From: Bacillus sp. Marseille-Q3570
GTDB taxonomy: Bacteria > Bacillota > Bacilli > Bacillales > Fictibacillaceae
DNA: 64,000 nt
Direction of reading: 5' to 3'
Assembly: GCF_946151055.1 (NCBI RefSeq)
Contig: NZ_CAMGYZ010000005.1
Coordinates: 62,001-126,000, forward strand
A model generated the notes under the pieces. That model was not told the origin of the DNA, searched no databases, and saw nothing but the letters and a program-made list of their open reading frames with translations. The position numbers and the translations under genes are program-made. This document shows, piece by piece, positions 43,725-52,147 of the stretch (positions are counted from its first letter, which is position 1; each line of letters begins with the position of its first letter).

Positions 43725-44699
43725 ATGGCAGAAGAAATCCAAGATAACGGCCGGACCGTGCACCCGATCATGGTGCCGACCAGTTCAGATCTAGGCTCAT
43801 TCAATTTTTACCTGGTAGAAGAAGAGGGAAGCCTGTCGCTGATTGACGCAGGAATCAATACCGGGAAATGCTGGGAAGCTTTCCACGAATCCATCCGTTG
43901 CAAGGATTTTTCCTTTGAGGATTTGGACCGGATCATCATCACGCATAATCATGAGGACCATATCGGGTTGGTCGATCGTATCGTGGCTGAGCGGAATATT
44001 CCGGTGTATGTTCCTGAAAAGGCTATTCATCGTTTAAAAAGAGACAAAGACTTTTTCCGCATGAGGATTGAGTTTTTTGCGCGTTTATATAAGGAGATGG
44101 GATGCGGCGAGGCTGGAGAGAAACAAATCCAAAAGTTAGATGATGCCTTTGAGAATCATGGAAAAAAGAGGATCCAAGCTGAGTTGACGCCTATTGGGAA
44201 TGAGACGATTGCTGGGCTGGAGCCGATTCCGACTCCAGGACATTCACCTGACCATATGGTTTTCCTGGATCGGGAGCGGGAATGGCTGTTTGGCGGAGAT
44301 CTCTTGATTGATCACATTTCTAGTAACGCCCTTGTCGAGCCAGACCGTGAAGGGAATCGCATAAAGACAGTGCTGGAACTGGAAAAGTCTTTGAAGGAAT
44401 TACGCGAATTCAACATTCAGGTTGTTTTTCCCGGTCACGGGGAACTGATCGAGAACCCAAAAGATCTGATCGAAATCAGGCTGGACGGAATAAAAAGAAA
44501 AGCGGACAAGGTGCTGGACCATGTGAAAAATGGAGTCGAGACAGCGAGCGAACTCGGCCAAACGATGTACCGCAGCAAGTACGTAAGCCAATTCTCCCTC
44601 GTCATGTCAGAAGTCATCGGGCATCTGGATTATCTTGAAGCTCATGAGAAGGTGACGAAAGAAACGAAAGATGGAGTCTGGCATTACAAAGAGGCTTGA
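43725..44699 (+). CDS. Metallo-beta-lactamase-fold hydrolase
   Basis: A 324-residue cytoplasmic MBL-fold protein. The zinc motif is ITHNHEDHIGL (HxHxDH variant HNHEDH), with further ligands in PTPGHSPDHMV (His), FGGDLL (Asp) and FPGHGE (His). A C-terminal ~90-residue helical domain containing 'GQTMYRSKYVSQFSLVMSEVIGHLDYLEAHEKV' in outline resembles the winged-helix tail of LACTB2/RNase-Z-like hydrolases. Substrate is unknown; thioester or phosphoester hydrolysis is typical. ATG 43725 follows AAGGATGTG; a GTG at 43716 is possible. It is a single-gene unit with its own terminator. Confidence 0.85.
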   Translation: MAEEIQDNGRTVHPIMVPTSSDLGSFNFYLVEEEGSLSLIDAGINTGKCWEAFHESIRCKDFSFEDLDRIIITHNHEDHIGLVDRIVAERNIPVYVPEKAIHRLKRDKDFFRMRIEFFARLYKEMGCGEAGEKQIQKLDDAFENHGKKRIQAELTPIGNETIAGLEPIPTPGHSPDHMVFLDREREWLFGGDLLIDHISSNALVEPDREGNRIKTVLELEKSLKELREFNIQVVFPGHGELIENPKDLIEIRLDGIKRKADKVLDHVKNGVETASELGQTMYRSKYVSQFSLVMSEVIGHLDYLEAHEKVTKETKDGVWHYKEA

Positions 44700-44762
44700 T
44701 TAATATCTTTAAAACGTGAGAATGAACTTAAAAACCTAATATACGTAGTTCAAAAAAATATG

Positions 44763-44796
44763 AAAACAGAAGGATTAAAAACCTTCTGTTTTTTTA
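44763..44796 (+). terminator. Rho-independent terminator
   Basis: AAAACAGAAGG (44763-44773) pairs exactly with CCTTCTGTTTT (44782-44792) around an 8-nt loop, followed by more T. It ends the MBL-fold gene and insulates the LacI operon promoter that follows. Confidence 0.88.
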
Positions 44797-44861
44797 CGTG
44801 GGAATAGGGATTTTCAATCACTGCCTTTATCGAAAAAAAGTTATGAAAATACAGAAAACTA

Positions 44862-44890
44862 TTGCAATTTAAAAAATGGTCTGCTATTCT
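44862..44890 (+). promoter_or_regulatory. SigA-type promoter of the LacI operon
   Basis: TTGCAA (44862-44867), a 17-bp spacer and TATTCT (44885-44890) fit a SigA promoter. The predicted start of transcription (~44897) falls just before three LacI-type operator sequences. Confidence 0.65.
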
Positions 44891-44899
44891 TCTTTTTAG

Positions 44900-44935
44900 A
44901 AACCGATTTCCAAAACCGATTTCCTAAAGCGCTTT
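44900..44935. promoter_or_regulatory. Three LacI-type operators at exact 13-bp steps
   Basis: AAACCGATTT (44900-44909), AAACCGATTT (44913-44922) and AAAGCGCTTT (44926-44935) each have the central CG of LacI/GalR-family operators (AAANCGNTTT). Their centres are exactly 13 bp apart. The third is a perfect palindrome and also resembles a cre core. They sit just downstream of the promoter, so the LacI protein encoded next probably represses its own operon. Confidence 0.7.
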
Positions 44936-44968
44936 CAAGAATAAGGATTAGAATTGAGGTAATTTGTT

Positions 44969-45994
44969 ATGAAAGTAACCATTGCGGATGTAGCTAAAAA
45001 AGCAGGTGTCTCTAAATCGACCGTGTCAAGGATTCTTAACGGAAACTATGAACAGAATACCGTAGACACAGTTAATAAGGTTTTGAACGTCATTAAGGAA
45101 CTTGATTACAGACCCAATGCCTTAGCAAAAAGTCTGAAATCAATGAAAACCAATGTTATTGGGATAGTACTCTCCAATTTGAAAAACCCTTTTTGGGTTA
45201 ACGTGCTGGAAGGTGTGGAAGATACTTGCCGAAAACATGGTTTCAACTTGATGATCTGTAACTCGAATGAAGAGGCTGAATTGGAAGAAGAACATATACG
45301 GTCATTCCAAATGAAACAAGTCGATGGAATGATTATCAACCCCACTCTTAAAAACCTTACAATTTACCAAAAGTTGATTAAAAATGAGTTTCCTTTAGTA
45401 TCAATTAACCGTAAATTGAGTGGTTTAAATATCGATACTGTGACGATGAATAACATTGAAGGGGCAAAATTGGCGGTGGAGCATTTAATTGGGTTAGGAA
45501 ATCGAAAAATCGCCATTATTGTTTATCCACCGGATGACATAAGCCCTAGAATAGAGAGGATTGAAGGGTATAAAAAAGGATTACAGGAAAATGGTATTGA
45601 TTTCGATCCTTCAATGATTAGAATCGTGGAAGAAAGAAAAGGCGAAGTAAAAAAACAAGTACGTGATCTTTTATCAGGTCATGATAAACCTGATGCTATA
45701 TTCTCTACTAACAACATTATGACATTGGAAGTACTTGAGGGGATCAAGGATCTGCAATTAAATGTTCCAGAAGATCTCTCAGTTATTGGGTATGACGAAA
45801 CTGTCTGGTCAAAGCATTTGAAACCAGCGCTAACTACCGTGTACCAGCCCGCTTATGATATGGGAGAGCTTGCTGCAAAAAAGTTGATTCAAAGGATAAA
45901 TAAAAAAGGTTCAGAGATGGAAACGCTTACGCTCGAACCTAGATTAATAGTCAGGGATTCTTGTGGGGCAGGAAAGGAGAGAATATCAACATGA
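44969..45994 (+). CDS. LacI/GalR-family transcriptional regulator
   Basis: A 341-residue repressor. The HTH and hinge are at residues 1-60, starting MKVTIADVAKKAGVSKSTVSRI, and the periplasmic-binding-protein-like effector domain follows from 'NVIGIVLSNLKNPFWVNVLEGVE' (in outline) to 'DLSVIGYDETVWSKHLKPALTTV'. It is the first gene of the operon, and its stop overlaps the RraA-like ATG (ATGA). Three LacI-type operators lie 34-69 bp upstream, so autoregulation of the whole hydroxy-acid operon is likely. The inducer is unknown but is presumably the TRAP transporter's cargo or a product of it. Confidence 0.92.
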   Translation: MKVTIADVAKKAGVSKSTVSRILNGNYEQNTVDTVNKVLNVIKELDYRPNALAKSLKSMKTNVIGIVLSNLKNPFWVNVLEGVEDTCRKHGFNLMICNSNEEAELEEEHIRSFQMKQVDGMIINPTLKNLTIYQKLIKNEFPLVSINRKLSGLNIDTVTMNNIEGAKLAVEHLIGLGNRKIAIIVYPPDDISPRIERIEGYKKGLQENGIDFDPSMIRIVEERKGEVKKQVRDLLSGHDKPDAIFSTNNIMTLEVLEGIKDLQLNVPEDLSVIGYDETVWSKHLKPALTTVYQPAYDMGELAAKKLIQRINKKGSEMETLTLEPRLIVRDSCGAGKERIST

Positions 45995-46665
45995 GTAATA
46001 TAGGTTTTAGAGTTCTTCCAAGAACAAAAAAGGTAGATCAATCGATTATTGAAGGATTTAAAAATGCCGTTACCCCTCATGTGAGTGACAATTTAAACAG
46101 GATGTTCGCTGCAGGAACAACGCTACGGCCCTATCACAATAGCGGAAAGTTAGTTGGTACGGCAATCACAGTTAAAACACGACCTGGTGACAATTTAATG
46201 GTCCATAAGGCCATTGATATCGCAGAACCGGGAGACGTTCTCGTTGTTGATGCAGGAGGGGATACGACTAATGCAATCGTTGGTGAAATTATGCTTAAAA
46301 TCGCCAAGAAGAAAGGGATTACAGGTTTCATAATTGATGGCGCCATCCGTGATTCAGGTGCGTTTAAAAACGGGGAGTTCCCGGTTTATGCAAAGGGAGT
46401 TACCCATAGGGGACCATACAAGGATGGACCCGGAGAAATCAATGTTCCAATAACTTTAGGAGAAATGATTGTCCAGCCGGGAGATCTCCTGCTTGGTGAT
46501 GAAGATGGATTAGTCGTCATCCCTCAGGAATCAGCTGAGGAAATACTTGGAAAAGTGAAAGCCCAAGAAAGGAAAGAGCTGGATATATTTAAGACTATCG
46601 AGGACGACAGCATAGACAGGGGATGGATAAATGAAACCTTAAAGCAAAAGGGGTGTGAGTTTTAA
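45991..46665 (+). CDS. RraA-family aldolase/decarboxylase (copy 1)
   Basis: A 224-residue protein of the RraA/HMG-CHA aldolase family. The active-site region is visible: 'GTAITVKTRPGDNLMVHKAI', 'VLVVDAGGDTTNAIVGEIM', and 'GFIIDGAIRDSGAFKNGEFPVYAKG', where the R-D pair (IRD) binds metal and pyruvate enolate. Family members cleave 4-hydroxy-4-methyl-2-oxoglutarate-type substrates or decarboxylate oxaloacetate; some are RNase E regulators, which does not apply in this catabolic setting. ATG 45991 follows AAAGGAGAG by 9 nt. It is coupled to the Ldh-family gene by TAATG. A paralogue lies at 58698. Confidence 0.88.
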   Translation: MSNIGFRVLPRTKKVDQSIIEGFKNAVTPHVSDNLNRMFAAGTTLRPYHNSGKLVGTAITVKTRPGDNLMVHKAIDIAEPGDVLVVDAGGDTTNAIVGEIMLKIAKKKGITGFIIDGAIRDSGAFKNGEFPVYAKGVTHRGPYKDGPGEINVPITLGEMIVQPGDLLLGDEDGLVVIPQESAEEILGKVKAQERKELDIFKTIEDDSIDRGWINETLKQKGCEF

Positions 46666-47771
46666 TGGGGCTCTCCACGAGATATGACTGGGAGAAACTC
46701 CAACAATTCTGTGCTTCCATTTTTACGAAGGCAGGGGTGGACAAGGAAGTTTCTTCAGTAGTTGCTGATTCATTGATCCAAGCTGATCTCAGGGGTGTCG
46801 ACTCACACGGTGTTGTAAGAACGTCAATCTATTTGAAAAGAATTGAACAAAATATGATTGAACCAGACGCTGAAGTGAAGGTTGAACAAGAGAGTGACGC
46901 AACGGCGCTAATTAATGGAAATAATCATTTTGGATCGGTTGTCGGTACAAAGGCACTTGAAATAACCTTAGCTAAGGCGAAAGAAAAGGGCGCAGCAATC
47001 GTAGGCGTCAAAGGATCGAATCACTTTGGAACAGGTGCCTATTATGCCCTTAAGGCGATTGAGCAAGATATGATTCTTCTCGTAGTGTCTAACGCTTCCC
47101 AAACGATGCCCCCGACAGGAGGAATCCGTCCCTTTTTAGGTACAAATCCTCTTGCAGTCGGCGTGCCTTCTGGTAAAGAAGTGCCTTTTATATTAGATAT
47201 GGCTACCAGTGTTGTGGCCAGAGGTAAAATCATCGTTGCATCTCAAAAAGGAGAAGATATTCCGGAAGGTTGGGCGGTTGATAAAGATGGTCGGCCTACT
47301 ACAGATGCTGAAGAAGCACTAGAAGGTTCTGTTTTACCTTTAGGAGGTCCAAAAGGTTATGCGATATCAATGTTCATCGATATTTTAGCAGGAGTCCTTA
47401 CAGGTGCAGGATTCGGAAGATATGTAAACAACATGTATGAAAATTGGGAGCAACCACAAAACGTGGGACATTTCTTCATCGCAGTTGATATCAATCGATT
47501 CATGCCGATTGAAACATTCAAGGAGCGAATGGATCTATACATTCAGGATATAAAGGCTGAGCCAAGGGCAGAAGGTGTGCAAGAAATATTGATTCCAGGA
47601 GAAATCGAAAGCCGTCGTATGGCTGAAAGAAAGAGAAAAGGAATTGACCTACCGCTAAAAGTAGTTAATGAGTTAAATGAAATTGGGGAACGATATGGGC
47701 TGAATTTATCGGATGCTACGTTTCATGCTGAAAATAATAACGAGGAGGCATGCCATCATGTTAACCAGTAA
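46665..47771 (+). CDS. Ldh-family (malate/lactate/sulfolactate-type) NAD(P) dehydrogenase (copy 1)
   Basis: A 368-residue member of the LDH2/MDH2 family (YlbC/ComC/DpkA-type), distinct from classical lactate dehydrogenases. Conserved features are 'LRGVDSHGVVRTSIYLKRIE' (catalytic His of DSHG), 'VGVKGSNHFGTGAYYAL' and 'PFLGTNPLAVGVPSGKEVPFILDMATSVVARGK' in outline. It oxidises a 2-hydroxy acid or reduces a 2-keto acid. The ATG overlaps the RraA stop (TAATG at 46663-46667). A paralogous RraA-Ldh pair occurs at 58698-60453 under a different regulator. Exact substrate unknown. Confidence 0.9.
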   Translation: MGLSTRYDWEKLQQFCASIFTKAGVDKEVSSVVADSLIQADLRGVDSHGVVRTSIYLKRIEQNMIEPDAEVKVEQESDATALINGNNHFGSVVGTKALEITLAKAKEKGAAIVGVKGSNHFGTGAYYALKAIEQDMILLVVSNASQTMPPTGGIRPFLGTNPLAVGVPSGKEVPFILDMATSVVARGKIIVASQKGEDIPEGWAVDKDGRPTTDAEEALEGSVLPLGGPKGYAISMFIDILAGVLTGAGFGRYVNNMYENWEQPQNVGHFFIAVDINRFMPIETFKERMDLYIQDIKAEPRAEGVQEILIPGEIESRRMAERKRKGIDLPLKVVNELNEIGERYGLNLSDATFHAENNNEEACHHVNQ

Positions 47772-48945
47772 AAATTTCCGCTATGAAATTCCTACTATTA
47801 TTGAATTTGGAAGCGGATACATCAATACTCTTCCACAACATGTAGAACAACTCGGAGGAACCAAGCCTTTGATAATTGGAGATCCAGGTGTATTGCAAGC
47901 TGGTATTGTACGAAAAGTGGAGCAACCTTTGGAAGGGTCAGGTTTCAGTTATGTAACTTTTACAGATGTAGGGACAGAGGCCACCATTGAATCAGTAGAC
48001 AATGCTGTTGAACTTGCCAAAAAATCTGCCTGTGATTTAGTCATTGGGGTTGGAGGCGGAAGTGCTCTGGATACAGCAAAATCAGTCGGTTTAATGCTGA
48101 AAAACGCTGGAAACATAAGGGATTATGTTGGTTTAGATAAGATTCCGAGTCCTGGTATACCCGTGATTGCGGTTCCGACTACAGCGGGAACCGGTAGTGA
48201 GATTACTAGATTTTCAGTTTTGTCTGATAAAGAAGCCAAAGCAAAATTGAGTGTTGGCAGCATGTATAACTGCCCTACTTTAGCATTATGTGATCCTGAT
48301 TTGACAGTCACTCTCCCACCTCATATCACTGCAGCTACTGGTATGGATGCCCTGACACATGCACTTGAATCTTATGTGAATAAAGTGACCCAGCCGATAT
48401 CAGAAGGTTTATCGATCCAATCTATGAAATTAGTTGCAAAGAGTTTGAAGTTAGCGGTCGTGCAAGGTGAAAATACTGAGGCGAGAGCTGACATGTTATT
48501 AGCAAGCACACTTGCTGCTATGGCATTCAATTCAACACGTTTAGGATTAGCCCATGCTCTTGCAATACCACTCGGTGCCCATTTTAAGATTCCACACGGT
48601 GTAGTGAATGCCATTCTACTTCCAGAAGTCATGCAATTCAATTTGATTGGAAATGTTGATAAATTCATAGAAATTGCGAGGATTTTTGGTGAGAAAACAG
48701 ACCAACTTACTAAACGGGAAGCAGCTGAAATGGCCGTAGTAGCAGTTCGACGCTTAAAAGGGGATGTGGGGATCACCCAGACACTCTCTGACTATGGTGT
48801 AGAAGAACAGGACCTGGATTTAATAGTGGAAGAAGCAATGCAATCTGGTAATGTACCAGTCAATCCAGTAAAACCTAGTTTAGAAGATTTAAAAAACATT
48901 TGTAGAGCTGTAATGGCCCCGCAAAAAGAAAAAGTTTTGAATTGA
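47758..48945 (+). CDS. Iron-containing (group III) alcohol dehydrogenase
   Basis: A 395-residue Fe-ADH. The nucleotide-binding glycines are in VIGVGGGSALDTAKS, and the metal ligands come from 'GMDALTHALESYV' and 'LAHALAIPLGAHFKIPHG' (in outline, the His residues), plus a preceding Asp. Family members act on small alcohols, lactaldehyde, glycolaldehyde, 4-hydroxybutyrate or maleylacetate. ATG 47758 is preceded by GAGGAGG and overlaps the Ldh stop by 14 nt; a longer frame from 47713 lies within the Ldh gene. It pairs naturally with the aldehyde dehydrogenase encoded next. Confidence 0.9.
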   Translation: MLTSKNFRYEIPTIIEFGSGYINTLPQHVEQLGGTKPLIIGDPGVLQAGIVRKVEQPLEGSGFSYVTFTDVGTEATIESVDNAVELAKKSACDLVIGVGGGSALDTAKSVGLMLKNAGNIRDYVGLDKIPSPGIPVIAVPTTAGTGSEITRFSVLSDKEAKAKLSVGSMYNCPTLALCDPDLTVTLPPHITAATGMDALTHALESYVNKVTQPISEGLSIQSMKLVAKSLKLAVVQGENTEARADMLLASTLAAMAFNSTRLGLAHALAIPLGAHFKIPHGVVNAILLPEVMQFNLIGNVDKFIEIARIFGEKTDQLTKREAAEMAVVAVRRLKGDVGITQTLSDYGVEEQDLDLIVEEAMQSGNVPVNPVKPSLEDLKNICRAVMAPQKEKVLN

Positions 48946-48961
48946 AAGGGAGTGAATTCAA

Positions 48962-50458
48962 ATGTCTACTATGACAAAAACGAGCTTACTAGAATGGCTC
49001 GAACAAAATGAGCCAGTAACGTATGGTAATTTCATTAATGGTAAGTGGGAGCTCAGCAGCAGCGGGCAAACCTTTTCAATTTCCAACGCAGGGAATAACA
49101 AACAGTTGCTTGCCTCCTTCCAGGATTCAGTCGAAAAGGACGTAGATTTGGCGGTTAAAGCAGCAAATCAAGCTTTCCAAAGTTGGTCAAAAGTTCCGGG
49201 GCCGGAGCGAGGGGCAATTCTCTATCGATTTGCGGACCTTTTGGAGGAGAATGTCGATGAACTGGCATATATGCTCTCAGCAGAGCAAGGAAAGGCACTT
49301 GGAGAATCAAAAGGTGAAGTATTCCGTGCAGCAAAAGAAACACGTTTTTCAGCAGGGGAAGCATTCCGTGCAGAAGGAAAAACTCTTCCTGCAGAAAGAC
49401 AAAATGTATGGAATTCGACTGTTCGTAAACCAGTTGGAGTCATTGCGGCAATTGGACCATGGAACTTTCCAGTCGTAACCCCAGTCAGAAAAATCGTACC
49501 TGCATTAGCCTATGGATGTACAGTGGTATTCAAGCCTGCCTCCGTAACTCCATGGACAACAGTTCGTTTGATGGAGCTATTTGCAGAAGCAGGGGTGCCG
49601 GAAGGTGTTGTCAATCTTGTGGTTGGAAGCGGATCAAAAGTAGGTGATCCCCTTGTCAAACATCCGCTTGTGAAAGGAGTCAGTTTTACAGGGTCTACAA
49701 AACTTGGGATACGTATAAATGAAATTGCTGCTCGGAACCTTACAAAAACCCAGTTGGAGTTAGGTGGGAAAAACCCAGCTGTCGTATTGGATTACGAGAA
49801 TGTTGAAGAAGTTGCTAAGCAAATCACGGGAGCAGCATTTGCATGTACTGGTCAACGTTGTACTGCCATAAGCAGAGTGATTGTGGTTGAAGAGAAAAAA
49901 GCAGAGCTGACAGAGGCACTTTTGAAAGAAATGAAAAAGATCAAGATCGGCCCTGCTTGGGAAGATGAAGTTACGATGGGTCCGCTCGTCAACCGAGAAC
50001 AATTGAATACCGTCCAAAAATACTTGGAGATTGGAAAACAAGAAGGGGCAAGGCTTCTATATGGTGGAGATATCTTGACCGAAGCCAAGTACCAGAAAGG
50101 CTCCTATATGGTACCAGCTCTATTTGATCAGGTTACTCCTGAGATGAGGATAGCAAAGGAAGAAATTTTTGGTCCTGTTCTAAGTATCCTCACGGTGGAA
50201 ACGCAAGAAAAAGCTTTTGAAGTAGCTAATAATGTTGAATTTGGACTTGCGGCATCTATTTTTACCAAGGATGTTTCTGCTGCCTATAAGTTCGCGGATG
50301 TTGTCGAATCTGGAATGGTACATGTAAACCACGGGACGGCAAGCGCTGCCCATCTTCCTTTCGGAGGAACAAAACAATCCGGATCCGGGGCATTTTCCAT
50401 CGGTAGTTCAAACATAGATTTTTTTACCGAACTAAAAGCCGTTTACTTTCAATATTAA
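48962..50458 (+). CDS. NAD(P)-dependent aldehyde dehydrogenase
   Basis: A 498-residue ALDH-superfamily enzyme of the usual length. The catalytic cysteine is C300 in GQRCTAISR, the general base is in 'QLELGGKNPAVV', and the cofactor-binding sequence 'GPWNFPVVTPVRKIVPAL' appears near residue 165. It resembles KGSADH/glycolaldehyde-type enzymes, including 2,5-dioxovalerate (alpha-ketoglutarate semialdehyde) dehydrogenase of sugar-acid pathways, but the substrate cannot be fixed. It follows the Fe-ADH by 16 bp with AAAGGGAGTGA as ribosome site. Confidence 0.9.
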   Translation: MSTMTKTSLLEWLEQNEPVTYGNFINGKWELSSSGQTFSISNAGNNKQLLASFQDSVEKDVDLAVKAANQAFQSWSKVPGPERGAILYRFADLLEENVDELAYMLSAEQGKALGESKGEVFRAAKETRFSAGEAFRAEGKTLPAERQNVWNSTVRKPVGVIAAIGPWNFPVVTPVRKIVPALAYGCTVVFKPASVTPWTTVRLMELFAEAGVPEGVVNLVVGSGSKVGDPLVKHPLVKGVSFTGSTKLGIRINEIAARNLTKTQLELGGKNPAVVLDYENVEEVAKQITGAAFACTGQRCTAISRVIVVEEKKAELTEALLKEMKKIKIGPAWEDEVTMGPLVNREQLNTVQKYLEIGKQEGARLLYGGDILTEAKYQKGSYMVPALFDQVTPEMRIAKEEIFGPVLSILTVETQEKAFEVANNVEFGLAASIFTKDVSAAYKFADVVESGMVHVNHGTASAAHLPFGGTKQSGSGAFSIGSSNIDFFTELKAVYFQY

Positions 50459-50502
50459 TAGTTGGTCAATAAATTACTTAAAGGGATAGGGAGGCTTTAA
50501 GA

Positions 50503-51501
50503 ATGAATAAATGGATTAAGAAGGTTTTAATGGTCACATTAGTCATTGGGTTGATTACTGGATGTTCTTCGGGTGATACATCTGGTGGGGAGGGTGACAA
50601 GACTATCCTGAAGCTAGGACATGTTTGGCCGAAAAGTGAAATCCATGCACAGGCTGCTGAAAAATTCGCTGCCGAAGTTGAAGAACTTACTGATGGCGAG
50701 GTAAAAGTTGAAATTTATGGCGATGGCACACTTGGTGACGATAAAGACTTGTTGGAAGGATTGAAAGTTGGTTCAGCTGACATTTGGGTTGGTGGAGCTG
50801 GCGTTTTATCAGGCTCTTCAGACACAGCTAAAATCTTTACTGTCCCATTCATGTTTGAAGATCAGGAACATTTTGAAAACGTATACAACGGTGAAGTTGG
50901 ACAAGAGATCTCAGATAAGATTAATGAAGAATCCGGATATAAGGTAGTTTCGTATTGGACTCGTGGACCACGCTGGTTAACCGTCGATAAAGAAGTGAAT
51001 ACCCCAGAAGATCTTAAGGGAATGAAGATCCGTGTACCAGATAGTCCTGTATTCGTAAACTCTTGGAAGAAATTAGGGGCATCGCCGACGCCAATGGATT
51101 TCGGCGAGGTGTTTACATCCCTGCAACAAGGAGTAATCAATGGACAAGAAAATCCTCTATCGTTGATTTACAATTCAAAGTTTAATGAGGTTGTGGATTA
51201 CCTGGTGAAAACAGAACACGTACGTGAACCAATTGCTGTAGTGGTCAGTGACCAAAAATTCCAATCATTGAGTAAAGAACATCAAGAAGCATTATTAGAA
51301 GCAGCAAATGGACAAGGGAAAGAATTTGCGAATGATGAAGTACTTAGCGGCGAGGAAGAATACTTGCAAAAACTCCAGGATGAAGGCATGACGTTGATCG
51401 AACCAGACATTAAAGCATTCCAAAGCAAATTGGATGGCTTTGTAGAAGAGCAATTCCCTGAAATTCAAGAAGTCTATGAAAAAATCCGAGAATCTAAATA
51501 A
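50503..51501 (+). CDS. TRAP transporter substrate-binding lipoprotein, DctP type
   Basis: A 332-residue DctP-family solute receptor. The lipoprotein signal has lipobox ITGC (Cys21). The mature domain begins 'ILKLGHVWPKSEIHAQAAEKF', typical of DctP, and carries the ligand Arg in 'GMKIRVPDSPVFVNSWKKLGASPTPMDFGEVF' (in outline). TRAP systems import organic acids such as C4-dicarboxylates, sugar acids or sulfonates using the sodium gradient, fitting a salt-tolerant host. It is separated from the small membrane subunit by a hairpin, which should raise its relative expression. Confidence 0.92.
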   Translation: MNKWIKKVLMVTLVIGLITGCSSGDTSGGEGDKTILKLGHVWPKSEIHAQAAEKFAAEVEELTDGEVKVEIYGDGTLGDDKDLLEGLKVGSADIWVGGAGVLSGSSDTAKIFTVPFMFEDQEHFENVYNGEVGQEISDKINEESGYKVVSYWTRGPRWLTVDKEVNTPEDLKGMKIRVPDSPVFVNSWKKLGASPTPMDFGEVFTSLQQGVINGQENPLSLIYNSKFNEVVDYLVKTEHVREPIAVVVSDQKFQSLSKEHQEALLEAANGQGKEFANDEVLSGEEEYLQKLQDEGMTLIEPDIKAFQSKLDGFVEEQFPEIQEVYEKIRESK

Positions 51502-51509
51502 AGGAAAAT

Positions 51510-51548
51510 GTGGGGGAGCTGCCAACCCCCACTCACCTATTTTTTATG
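51510..51548 (+). terminator. Attenuator hairpin after the TRAP receptor gene
   Basis: GTGGGGG (51510-51516) pairs with CCCCCAC (51526-51532) around a 9-nt loop; a T-run begins about 8 nt later. The same-strand membrane-subunit gene starts about 100 bp further on, so this is probably a partial terminator or RNA-stabilising stem. Confidence 0.55.
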
Positions 51549-51634
51549 AGGCTTATATATATTTTCAAAAGATGATATGTATGAGCCTGATAGAAAATAG
51601 TAACGAATTTACACTCTAAAGGAGGATCATCAGG

Positions 51635-52147
51635 ATGAGAGGTTTTATAAGCTTAGTAGATAAAATGAACAAGTTGGCTTTCAATTTTCTTGCAATCTTA
51701 TTCGGATTGATTGCTGTGCTGACGATATACCAAGTATTTGCACGATATGTTTTAGACAGTCCTTTAGTCTGGTCAGAAGAGTTGGTCAGGTACTCCATGA
51801 TATGGATCGTGTTGTTAGGGACAGGGGTTGCTCTACGGAAAGGCCTATTGATTTCAGTAGAAGTCGTACTTTATATCGTACCGTCCTTTATTAAAAAGAT
51901 CATGCAATGCATCATCATTTTGATGAATGTGGTTTATATGTATTTGCTGATAAAATACGGTATGGATTTGATGAATACGCTGCAAGGACAAACCACCGGA
52001 GCGCTTGAACTACCTGTATCATGGCTCTATGCTGCGCTTCCAATTGGTGGCTTTTACGCTCTAATAAACTGTGTTGTTGTTTTGATCGAGTTATTCATTG
52101 GTCAGGAGAAGGAGGAAGAGCAGCATGGTAGCACCATTATTCATTAG
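51635..52147 (+). CDS. TRAP transporter small permease, DctQ type
   Basis: A 170-residue protein with four TM segments and the DctQ signature 'TIYQVFARYVLDSPLVWSEELVRYSMIW' (in outline; R-Y ... W-x-E-E). It connects the receptor to the large permease. An AAAGGAGGATCATCAGG-like ribosome site precedes ATG 51635. Its last 23 nt overlap the large-permease gene, so the two are translated together. Confidence 0.92.
   Translation: MRGFISLVDKMNKLAFNFLAILFGLIAVLTIYQVFARYVLDSPLVWSEELVRYSMIWIVLLGTGVALRKGLLISVEVVLYIVPSFIKKIMQCIIILMNVVYMYLLIKYGMDLMNTLQGQTTGALELPVSWLYAALPIGGFYALINCVVVLIELFIGQEKEEEQHGSTIIH

Noticed and set aside
45991-46665. RraA as regulator of RNase E
   Set aside because: The host type lacks an E. 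coli-style RNase E degradosome, and the gene is coupled to dehydrogenase genes in a catabolic operon; the aldolase/decarboxylase role fits better.
52098-52147. Frameshifted fusion of the TRAP small and large permeases
   Set aside because: The overlap is an ordinary translational coupling: each gene has its own start, stop and complete family length.
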